Origin: Candidatus Uhrbacteria bacterium
Lineage (GTDB): Bacteria > Patescibacteriota > Patescibacteriia > UBA9934 > UBA11717
Assembly: GCA_003509895.1 (NCBI GenBank)
Contig: DOMJ01000034.1
Span: forward strand, 1 to 12,633
Direction of reading: 5' to 3'
Length of the DNA stretch: 12,633 nucleotides
Below, piece by piece: positions 7,587 through 12,032 of the stretch. Every line of letters starts with the position of its first letter. The stretch's first letter is position 1. Below the pieces are notes generated by a model. The model saw nothing but the letters and a program-made list of their open reading frames with translations, was not told the origin of the DNA and did no database searches. The translations under genes were made by a program, and so were the position numbers.

Positions 7587-7595
7587 ATCTTGAAT
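7572..7595 (+). repeat. Dispersed repeat copy 1 (GGGGTCAG... type)
   Basis: The segment starts with GGGGTCAG and continues with GGTCTTGAATCTTGAAT (7579-7595), a 17-bp exact match to 11066-11082 in the same orientation. With one indel and one mismatch the match extends to 11058. The stop codon of the 6726 gene is inside it. From memory, such sequences are found at ends of elements linked to Y1 (REP-associated/IS200-like) transposases; I could not verify this. Confidence 0.65.
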
Positions 7596-7597
7596 AG

Positions 7598-7633
7598 AAA
7601 AAATAAAGGGGCTGCCCGCTGTTGCAGACGCCC
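7598..7633 (-). terminator. Rho-independent terminator of the 7648 gene (minus strand)
   Basis: Read on the minus strand: GGGC, then TCTGC pairing with GCGGG (two G-U pairs) around AACA, then GCCC closing the outer stem. TTTATTTTTT follows (7607-7598). No matching T-run serves the convergent plus-strand gene. Confidence 0.7.
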
Positions 7634-7647
7634 AGAAGTGTACCCGA

Positions 7648-8292
7648 TCAGGGCAGACGCTTGATCATCCCAAGACCTATGTGTGCCTGTAGATGACCGT
7701 AATCTTGACGAACATCTACAACGCGACCGTCGTAGAGTCCAATCTTCACCCACGCCGTCCGACGTGGAGCAAAGCTGGTGAATGTACGGAAGTTGTGCAC
7801 CGGGAGCAAGCCCCGGAGCGCGGACTGCGAAAGCCCCATACGCAACAGGCAATCAAGCCCCCACACCATCTCCGGTGCCATGGCGCCGGTGATCCCCGCG
7901 TCCCTCCGACGGAGGGACGCGAGCAGCCTCCGCTGCTCATACTCGTACTTCCCGGGAGATGCGGGCACCATCCCCACGAGCATCCAACCCCCCGGCTCCA
8001 CACACAACTGGGACGCGAACGGGAACCCTTGCCCATGCTTGTCGTCCTCGTACCAGGCCGGCTCGCTCGTCTTCTGTGTCTCGGCAGACAGCAGAAAGTG
8101 GAGCGGTGTCCTGTGATGCATGTCCATCAGAGACATGCGTGTTGGCGGGGCCGGCAACAGAAGCCACCACCCCTGTTCTGCGAACCTGTCCAGCTGCGTG
8201 CTTCCGGGGCAACTCTGATTCAGCTCGTCAAGTTCCTTATCGGAATACAGATGACCTGCCGTTATCAGGTCTCGCGGTGCAATAATATTCAT
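7648..8292 (-). CDS. Orphan protein, 214 aa, uncharacterised CPR-type family
   Basis: Unknown function. I use the ATG at 8292 because AAGGGAG lies 6 nt upstream; a longer ATG at 8325 would lie at or upstream of the predicted transcription start. There is no signal peptide or membrane helix. Blocks visible: DKELDELNQSCPG (18-30), GWWLLLPAPP (41-50), GGWMLVGMVPASPGKYEYEQ (101-120, where P-S-K-EQ looks conserved), a helix MAPEMVWGLDCLL (137-149), and a C-terminal RTAWVKIGLYDGRVVDVRQD. The order 'G-W-hydrophobic, P-S-K-EQ, helix, RT, G-D-V' matches my memory of a short protein family spread widely in CPR genomes, unnamed and untested here. The gene is GC-rich compared with the 6726 gene and has its own promoter and terminator. 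Confidence 0.8.
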   Translation of the reverse strand: MNIIAPRDLITAGHLYSDKELDELNQSCPGSTQLDRFAEQGWWLLLPAPPTRMSLMDMHHRTPLHFLLSAETQKTSEPAWYEDDKHGQGFPFASQLCVEPGGWMLVGMVPASPGKYEYEQRRLLASLRRRDAGITGAMAPEMVWGLDCLLRMGLSQSALRGLLPVHNFRTFTSFAPRRTAWVKIGLYDGRVVDVRQDYGHLQAHIGLGMIKRLP

Positions 8293-8327
8293 CCTAAACT
8301 CCCTTAAGACCGTTCCATACAGCACGC

Positions 8328-8338
8328 TTAACTTAACC
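8328..8338. repeat. 11-bp direct repeat, left copy (TTAACTTAACC)
   Basis: Identical to 8482-8492. This copy contains the -10 box of the minus-strand 7648 gene. Together the copies bracket a repeat-rich block, as a target-site duplication or shared operator would. Confidence 0.6.
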
Positions 8339-8358
8339 CCTATGCTTCACTTTGTCAA
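8330..8358 (-). promoter_or_regulatory. Sigma70-type promoter for the 7648 gene
   Basis: On the minus strand, a perfect TTGACA (8358-8353), 17-bp spacer and TAAGTT (8335-8330). Predicted start is about 8323, a leader of about 31 nt. Confidence 0.75.
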
Positions 8359-8364
8359 CGTGTC

Positions 8365-8442
8365 TAAGGGGGGTCAGACCACGGGGTGTAGCGTTGGCGT
8401 GAAACTTTTTATACACAGGTGTGGATAAGGGGGGCAGGCACC
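8365..8442 (+). repeat. Two related G-rich repeats (TAAGGGGGG...CAG)
   Basis: TAAGGGGGGTCAGACC (8365-8380) and TAAGGGGGGCAGGCACC (8426-8442) lie 61 bp apart in the same orientation. The first is enclosed by GTCT/AGAC; the second by the 8-bp inverted repeat GTGGATAA/TTATCCAC (8421-8428, 8444-8451). The first shares GGGGTCAG with the repeat at 7572. Confidence 0.6.
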
Positions 8443-8452
8443 GTTATCCACT
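8409..8452. promoter_or_regulatory. Cluster of three DnaA-box-like sequences
   Basis: TTATACACA (8409-8417, plus strand) fits TTATNCACA. TTATCCACA (8428-8420, minus strand) is a perfect consensus box. TTATCCACT (8444-8452, plus strand) has one mismatch. All fall within 44 bp, next to an AT-rich stretch (8470-8490). Whether DnaA binds is unknown; the two TTATCCAC sites are also the arms of a hairpin. Confidence 0.4.
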
Positions 8453-8464
8453 ACCGAAGATAGG

Positions 8465-8493
8465 TTGCCAATATCTTGTTTTTAACTTAACCT
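8465..8493 (+). promoter_or_regulatory. Promoter for the small membrane-protein gene at 8532
   Basis: TTGCCA (8465-8470), 17-bp spacer, TAACCT (8488-8493). Predicted start is about 8500, and a stem-loop GTTGC/GCAAC (8501-8505, 8512-8516) begins at +1 or +2. Confidence 0.55.
8482..8492. repeat. 11-bp direct repeat, right copy (TTAACTTAACC)
   Basis: Identical to 8328-8338. This copy overlaps the -10 box of the 8532 promoter. Confidence 0.6.
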
Positions 8494-8531
8494 AAAGAGC
8501 GTTGCATGTAAGCAACGAGAAGGAAGCTCCA

Positions 8532-8870
8532 ATGTCTGAACTGTTCTGGATATTTCTGAGAGAAGTCGGTTTCTACTTGGTATCGGTCGTATTCATCTGG
8601 GCATTCTATCTTCTGCTCATCGTGCGCATTTTCCTGATCCTCGAGGTTTTCCGGTGGGTGAAAGAACGAATCGTTCTGCCTCAACGGGACCTGGACCTTG
8701 TAATTCTCGAGGTGCTTTTCGAGAGTGACGGAGATCTGGTGGAATCGCAGGTCCTTTACAGGAGGAGAAAAACACCTTATTTATTCAACAAAACGTGCGT
8801 GTGGATACAAAAACACTCCTCCAAACATTTGAGGCATCTCAGGATACAACTGAGCGCACATGGCTGTTAA
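8532..8870 (+). CDS. Small membrane protein, probably truncated or shifted at its 3' end
   Basis: Unknown function. The ATG at 8532 has an AAGGA (8520-8524) 7 nt upstream. The open frame encodes 112 aa: a hydrophobic N-terminal half with one or two membrane segments (about 12-40), an amphipathic stretch FRWVKERIVLPQRDLD (40-55) and an acidic segment VLFESDGDLVESQ (61-73). From about residue 77 the sequence changes character to RRRKTPYLFNKTC..., basic and low in information. The same DNA there carries the leader and first 76 bases of the 8795 gene in another frame. An AGGAGGAG lies in the DNA at this boundary (8760-8767) with no start codon at a working distance. I infer that the native 3' end was lost at about 8768 and that residues after about 76 are read-through. 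Confidence 0.55.
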   Translation: MSELFWIFLREVGFYLVSVVFIWAFYLLLIVRIFLILEVFRWVKERIVLPQRDLDLVILEVLFESDGDLVESQVLYRRRKTPYLFNKTCVWIQKHSSKHLRHLRIQLSAHGC

Positions 8871-9295
8871 CACAGCTCACCGAGCTCCCACCCGAAGTTC
8901 AAAAGATGCTCTTTGACCTTGTTGTTGCGGGGGAAGAAGAGCCTACGACAGCGGCCATGGCGGCAAAAAAACTTTGTGAGCTTGGGGACTCCTCCGTACA
9001 AGTTTCTCTCAAAAGCCAATTAAAAGAGACCCTGACCGTTACCGGGTATTCCCTTTTTAGACCCTACCTTGTACGAGAGCTCCTCGCATGGAACGATTCA
9101 AAGAGCACAGATCTTCTTGTTTATTTAATGGACGATTGGCGAGTTACGCAAGAGGTTTTAAGGGAAATGAGTGATGCTGGTCGTTTTAATCAAGAACTCA
9201 TTGATCGTGCGGAAGCAATGCTGCCGATAGTTACAGATAAGCCTAGCGCGGAAGAGATGAAGTACTTTTTGGCGCGCATACAAAAAAAGAAGTAG
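8795..9295 (+). CDS. Helical protein of unknown function, 166 aa
   Basis: I do not recognise it. Almost entirely alpha-helical by eye, with leucine-rich helices separated by short turns (TLLQTFEASQDTTERTWLL, LPPEVQKMLFDLVV, AAMAAKKLCELGD) and a basic end, IQKKK. It could be a HEAT-like solenoid, but the repeats are not clear. The GTG at 8795 is taken as start; the GTG at 8801 would shorten it by two residues. There is no Shine-Dalgarno. A TTATTC (8780-8785) ends about 9 nt before the GTG, which would fit a leaderless transcript. It overlaps the 8532 frame by 76 nt. Composition is like the core genes rather than the orphan cassettes. Confidence 0.7.
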   Translation: MRVDTKTLLQTFEASQDTTERTWLLTQLTELPPEVQKMLFDLVVAGEEEPTTAAMAAKKLCELGDSSVQVSLKSQLKETLTVTGYSLFRPYLVRELLAWNDSKSTDLLVYLMDDWRVTQEVLREMSDAGRFNQELIDRAEAMLPIVTDKPSAEEMKYFLARIQKKK

Positions 9296-9331
9296 GTTCT
9301 CGATTTCCCGTTTCTTCCCTCTCGCATATCC

Positions 9332-9365
9332 AAACCCCTCACATCAACTCCGCCCCTAGGGGTTT
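9332..9365 (+). terminator. Candidate terminator after the 8795 gene
   Basis: AAACCCCT (9332-9339) pairs with AGGGGTTT (9358-9365) across an 18-nt loop; a competing palindrome CCCCTAGGGG sits at 9353-9362. The tail (TTTCCTGTTCC) is a poor T-run, so function is uncertain. Confidence 0.45.
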
Positions 9366-9390
9366 CCTGTTCCGTTTGCCCTTGCTCCTG

Positions 9391-9404
9391 TATGATCCGA
9401 TCGT
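9391..9404 (+). promoter_or_regulatory. -10 box for a leaderless transcript of the 9405 gene
   Basis: TATGAT (9391-9396) ends 8 nt before the ATG at 9405, so transcription should start within one or two bases of the start codon. No convincing -35 is seen and no Shine-Dalgarno exists. Confidence 0.6.
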
Positions 9405-10214
9405 ATGAAGAAACTCAAAAACACCCTCGACCTATTTGTAACGTCGCTCCCCTTCTCGTATTTTTCCACGCCACTGTATTTAGATTTTGCGGCGTACACA
9501 TTTGATCGCAATGAGGAACAGCTTGTTGTGATGCAAGACATCGTGTGTCCTCATGAATTCCCCTCTCTTTTTCTTCCAACCAATCCCCTTAACTGGGAAA
9601 ACTGTTCTATCACCTTTACCCGCGCGGAAGACATCGCGCGTATTCGTACTGAGGAGATAGAGATTCTGGTAGAAAAACCTCTCGATGCGGAGTATTTTTA
9701 TGCCACCGAGGCGTTTGTTGAGCCTGCAGGGTCATTTGCAAAAAAGATTCGATCCTTTACAAGCAAGTACACGTACCGTGTGCTGCCAAGCTACGATCGA
9801 TCTGGCATCGAGGCGTTTTATAAAAATTGGAAAACGCAAAAAAAGGAGCCCAGTATAACATTTGATGAGTCAGAAGAATTGTATCTTTTTTGTTTAGACC
9901 ACCTTGATGACTACGCAATCAAACAAGTCTACGTTGAGGTGGAAGGCGCGCTGGTTGGATTTGCCTGGGGCATGGCTCACCCAAATGGTGGATGGGTGGG
10001 GCTCCATTTAAAGGTCGACTATGCTTATAGTGGTTTGAGTCGTTTTCTCCATCATGAACGCGCAAAACAGTTTGCATCAACGGCTCAATTTACGCTTGGC
10101 ACCGGGAGTTTTGAGCAAGGTATCTCCCAATATAAACAAGAGCTTCATCCATCCGTGGTGACCCCGTATTCCTACATCCTCACCGGGGGTCGTAGAGCTC
10201 CAATGGCAGAATAG
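9405..10214 (+). CDS. DUF2156-like protein with GNAT-type acyltransferase fold
   Basis: A 269-aa soluble protein. The layout matches DUF2156 / phosphatidylglycerol-lysyltransferase C-terminal proteins, which contain two GNAT-like halves. Residues 1-100 form the first half, with a core of strands (LYLDFAAYTF, QLVVMQDIV). Residues 120-265 form the second: YRVLPSYD...FYKNWKTQKK (124-147), EELYLFCLDHLDDY (157-170), the strands KQVYVEVEGALVGFAWGM (173-190) and GWVGLHLKVDY (196-206), a helix LSRFLHHERAKQFA (211-224), and LGTGSFEQGISQYKQELHP (231-249). Relatives aminoacylate lipids or other acceptors, but short soluble members like this have no known substrate, and there is no membrane domain. The call is by eye. 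Start and composition fit the core-gene style. Confidence 0.7.
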   Translation: MKKLKNTLDLFVTSLPFSYFSTPLYLDFAAYTFDRNEEQLVVMQDIVCPHEFPSLFLPTNPLNWENCSITFTRAEDIARIRTEEIEILVEKPLDAEYFYATEAFVEPAGSFAKKIRSFTSKYTYRVLPSYDRSGIEAFYKNWKTQKKEPSITFDESEELYLFCLDHLDDYAIKQVYVEVEGALVGFAWGMAHPNGGWVGLHLKVDYAYSGLSRFLHHERAKQFASTAQFTLGTGSFEQGISQYKQELHPSVVTPYSYILTGGRRAPMAE

Positions 10215-10305
10215 ATGGTCACGCTTGGGGCAGGTCTATTTACGACAGCACGTTATTCAACCAAAAACGCACCAGACTATCTGATGCGTTTTTTGGTGAC
10301 CATCT
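10213..10305. repeat. Long inverted repeat enclosing the terminator of the 9405 gene
   Basis: AGATGGTCAC (10213-10222) and GTGACCATCT (10296-10305) are perfect 10-bp inverted repeats, the left arm overlapping the last base pair of stop codon context of the 9405 gene. GGGGCAGGTCT (10227-10237) inside differs by one base from the start of the repeat at 7572. Confidence 0.6.
10261..10296 (+). terminator. Terminator hairpin of the 9405 gene, copy A of a repeated hairpin
   Basis: CCAAAAACGCA (10261-10271) pairs with TGCGTTTTTTGG (10285-10296). The apical part, CCAG...CTGA, is shared with a second hairpin at 11162-11202. The T-run lies in the right arm and would allow termination. Confidence 0.7.
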
Positions 10306-10401
10306 GGTTGAGTTATAAAAACCGAGGATGATGTAAAAGTACGTGTCTAGCCCTTTTATTCATGCTATGTGAGTTGGGTGGTGCACGAAGCATGGAACGC
10401 G

Positions 10402-10447
10402 GGATCTCGTATAGTACCTTTACAAGATCCTGTTTTTATGATATATA
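10402..10447 (+). promoter_or_regulatory. Promoter region of the 10490 gene
   Basis: The best match is TTTACA (10419-10424), 17-bp spacer, TATATA (10442-10447), with a predicted start near 10454 and a weak GTTGC/GCAA stem in the leader. An alternative -10, TATAGT (10410-10415), is flanked by the inverted repeat GGATCT (10402-10407) and AGATCC (10425-10430), which could be an operator. Confidence 0.55.
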
Positions 10448-10489
10448 CGATCCGTTGCTTTCAGACAATGTCAAACGCAAGGAGTGGCC

Positions 10490-10870
10490 ATGAGTAGCAA
10501 GAACCACCGTGATGGTGGAAAGTTCAGAGGACACACAACGGTGATCGATGCTGCGATCCCAGTTCTGGACGCTCTTTCAGCCCTAGACGTTGTCACGGGT
10601 ATTTCTATCGGAATCATCGAAAAGACCAAGTCTGTTTCGGCGATCGTGGTGAACTACAAGTTGACCGTGTCTGGGTTCGAAGTGAAAGTCCGAGGTAACA
10701 AGTACGTCCAAACCTTCTATGTCTTCTTCAACAAGAGGGCCGAATGGGTTGTCGCGCGCATGTTGGACAAAGACTTTCCCAAGCCTGAAAAAGGCAAGGG
10801 GAAGCGCAAGAAGCAAGGTGGTAAAGCCAGGAAAGCCCGCAACCATCCAATCGCCAACGACTTCAACTAG
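10490..10870 (+). CDS. Basic DUF2103-like protein, 126 aa
   Basis: I start at the ATG at 10490, 5 nt after AAGGAG (10479-10484); a GTG at 10484 lies inside that site. Residues 8-95 contain GGKFRGHTTVIDAAIPVLDA, then LDVVTGISIGIIE, then FEVKVRGNKYVQTFYVFF. The pattern 'HTT-x-I...PVLD-L...I-x-G-I...G-K-V-R-G...Q-x-F-V' resembles DUF2103, annotated as predicted metal-binding, seen in cyanobacteria and others. The function is unknown. The last 30 residues are dominated by lysine and arginine (KGKGKRKKQGGKARKAR), which suggests binding to nucleic acid. The family call is by eye. The gene has its own promoter and a complex terminator. Confidence 0.75.
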   Translation: MSSKNHRDGGKFRGHTTVIDAAIPVLDALSALDVVTGISIGIIEKTKSVSAIVVNYKLTVSGFEVKVRGNKYVQTFYVFFNKRAEWVVARMLDKDFPKPEKGKGKRKKQGGKARKARNHPIANDFN

Positions 10871-10906
10871 TCCTCATAACCTTCAACCAGGAGGTCATAG
10901 CTTACA

Positions 10907-10999
10907 CGGTTTAGCAAACCGCCCCACAAAGAAGGCCGTCACACCTCACGAGGTGCGGACATCGTCTTCACTCTCGTGTGGGCGGCTTTTCTTTTTTTA
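10907..10999 (+). terminator. Composite terminator of the 10490 gene with a competing upstream hairpin
   Basis: The outer stem is CCGCCCCACA (10919-10928) with TGTGGGCGG (10977-10985), one bulged C, followed by TTTTCTTTTTTT. Inside are GAAG/CTTC, CCG/CGG and a perfect hairpin CACCT-CACG-AGGTG (10942-10955). Immediately upstream, CGGTTT-AGC-AAACCG (10907-10921) is a perfect hairpin that uses the same CCG (10919-10921) as the terminator, so the two compete over those bases. Confidence 0.75.
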
Positions 11000-11057
11000 T
11001 CTTCCTCTACGAGTAAGGATTTATGTAATCATTTGGTGCCGATAGTGACAATAAACT

Positions 11058-11082
11058 GGGCGTCGGGTCTTGAATCTTGAAT
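11058..11082 (+). repeat. Dispersed repeat copy 2
   Basis: GGTCTTGAATCTTGAAT (11066-11082) is identical to 7579-7595. The eight bases before it, GGGCGTCG, match GGGGTCA there with one indel and one mismatch. The two copies are direct repeats about 3.5 kb apart. Confidence 0.65.
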
Positions 11083-11161
11083 TTTGCAGAATACAAAAAA
11101 GTCCCAGGTAAGGAAAAATTTCTCCCTTACCATCCCTCTTATTCAATTTCCGCGGGAGGTG

Positions 11162-11202
11162 CCAACAAAAAAGCACCAGGCAAGCTGATGCGTTTTTGTT
11201 GG
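11162..11202 (+). terminator. Repeated hairpin, copy B
   Basis: CCAACAAAAAAGCA (11162-11175) pairs with TGCGTTTTTGTTGG (11189-11202) with a single mismatch. The apical sequence CACCAG-5 nt-CTGATGCG and the downstream TGACC match copy A at 10261-10301. There is no obvious gene just upstream for it to terminate. Confidence 0.6.
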
Positions 11203-11303
11203 TGACCCACCCTCCAGAAATGTGGAACCTCATCCTCGAAGAACTGAAACAGCTCTATGTTCTGCAAACCGAGGAAAATAGAGCTGGGGCATTTGCTCGA
11301 TAG
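11202..11303 (+). CDS. Possible small ORF, 33 aa (27 aa from the ATG at 11220)
   Basis: A short frame with an amphipathic helical pattern: PPEMWNLILEELKQLYVLQ then TEENRAGAFAR, stop. It has no Shine-Dalgarno, and the frame stays open upstream to 11112 without a start codon except the GTG at 11202. Reading past the TAG would add NYQWRVEQE before the next stop. It may be a remnant of a gene rather than an active small protein. Confidence 0.25.
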   Translation: MTHPPEMWNLILEELKQLYVLQTEENRAGAFAR

Positions 11304-11362
11304 AACTACCAGTGGAGAGTAGAACAAGAATAACTATGAGCTTCGACGTGCTGCTCGTCTTT

Positions 11363-11383
11363 TGGTAAGCTTGATACAAGTCT
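11363..11383 (+). promoter_or_regulatory. Candidate extended -10 for the deaminase gene
   Basis: TGG followed by TAAGCT (11366-11371) fits a weak extended -10, ending 12 nt before the ATG. TTGATACA (11371-11378) also occurs at 6715-6722, just before the start of the 6726 gene. Confidence 0.4.
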
Positions 11384-11779
11384 ATGGTTCACCCGTCTGC
11401 CGCGTTCATGAACAGGGCGATTGCCCTTGCCGAGGAAAAATACAAAGAGGGCGGCCATGCCGTTGCTGCTTTGATTATTCGAGATAATGAAATCATTGCC
11501 GAGGCGTTTACGACCATTCGCAGGGATATTGATCCCACCGCTCACGCTGAGATCAACGCCATTCGTCTTGCGGCTCAAAAACTGCAATCGACGAAGTTGG
11601 CGGATTGCTACCTGTACACCACCTACGAGCCGTGTCCGATGTGCACAACCGTCTGCATTTGGGCGAGGGTGGCTGGGATCGTCTATGGTGCAAGTCGTGA
11701 AGATCGAACGCCAGAATGCCCATGGAGGATAATGATCCCCACCGCTACGGTTATTGCATCAGGAGAGCCGAAGTTGTAA
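11384..11779 (+). CDS. Zinc-dependent nucleoside/base deaminase (CDA superfamily, guanine/cytosine deaminase-like)
   Basis: A cytidine-deaminase-fold hydrolase, 131 aa. The zinc and catalytic motif is HAE (H54, E56) in DPTAHAEINAIR (50-61), and PCPMC supplies C84 and C87 (TTYEPCPMCTTVCIWARV, 79-96). E56 is the proton shuttle. FMNRAIALAEEKYKEGGHAVAALIIRDNEIIAE (8-40) is the usual first helix and strand. DPTAHAEINAIR and IYYG-like IVYGASREDRTPE place it near guanine/cytosine deaminases rather than TadA. The substrate is not certain. It is shorter than the usual 150-160 aa, ending soon after the core. ATG 11384 is used; ATG 11408 is possible. No Shine-Dalgarno is visible, which fits the core-gene style here. 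Confidence 0.9.
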   Translation: MVHPSAAFMNRAIALAEEKYKEGGHAVAALIIRDNEIIAEAFTTIRRDIDPTAHAEINAIRLAAQKLQSTKLADCYLYTTYEPCPMCTTVCIWARVAGIVYGASREDRTPECPWRIMIPTATVIASGEPKL

Positions 11780-11872
11780 CTTTACCCTGATTTCATGAGA
11801 GAAGTGTGTAAACCGCTTCTTTCCTTATCTGTTGAAAAGCCAAAATAGCTGATTTTATTGGGAATATAAGCC

Positions 11873-11900
11873 AATAGCCATTGACAAATGGCTATTTTTA
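11873..11900 (+). terminator. Hairpin AATAGCCATT-GACA-AATGGCTATT with T-run; likely terminator of the deaminase gene
   Basis: A perfect 10-bp inverted repeat (11873-11882, 11887-11896) with a 4-nt loop, the right arm running into TTTTTA. It would work as a Rho-independent terminator, though the stem is AT-rich. A weaker hairpin AGAAG/CTTCT (11800-11820) closer to the stop codon is an alternative. The -35 of the next promoter lies in the loop. Confidence 0.6.
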
Positions 11901-11909
11901 TGCTATTAT
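11881..11909 (+). promoter_or_regulatory. Strong promoter for the 12033 gene
   Basis: A perfect TTGACA (11881-11886), 17-bp spacer, TATTAT (11904-11909), with TGC before the -10 (extended -10). Predicted start is about 11916, inside or next to a stem-loop TGTCGT-AAAC-ACGACA (11914-11929). The leader is about 117 nt and holds a second stem CTCCC/GGGAG. Confidence 0.8.
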
Positions 11910-12032
11910 TACCTGTCGTAAACACGACAAAATCCCTTCCCGTATGGGCAGGTGGCGCATCGGAAACGCTGCGTAACGATGTCTGCTCCCGCATCATCCA
12001 TGGGAGTGTCAACAAGTCAGAGGAGGTGCCGT

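Larger units (their letters stand above)
10871..11201. other. Non-coding stretch between the 10490 gene and the small ORF at 11202
   Basis: It holds, in order: an AGGAGGT (10889-10895) with no start codon within reach; the hairpin and terminator complex 10907-10999; repeat copy 2 (11058-11082); a short hairpin GGTAAGG/CCTTACC (11107-11113, 11125-11131); and hairpin copy B (11162-11202). I see no gene here. Confidence 0.6.

Noticed and set aside
8339..8490. A chromosomal origin of replication
   Set aside because: Only three DnaA-like sites, no dnaA or dnaN nearby, and two sites are explained as hairpin arms. Kept as a finding, not as an origin call.
11952..12032. N-terminal extension of the 12033 gene
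   Set aside because: The extension lies in the leader, has no Shine-Dalgarno, and the ATG at 12033 has a near-perfect one.
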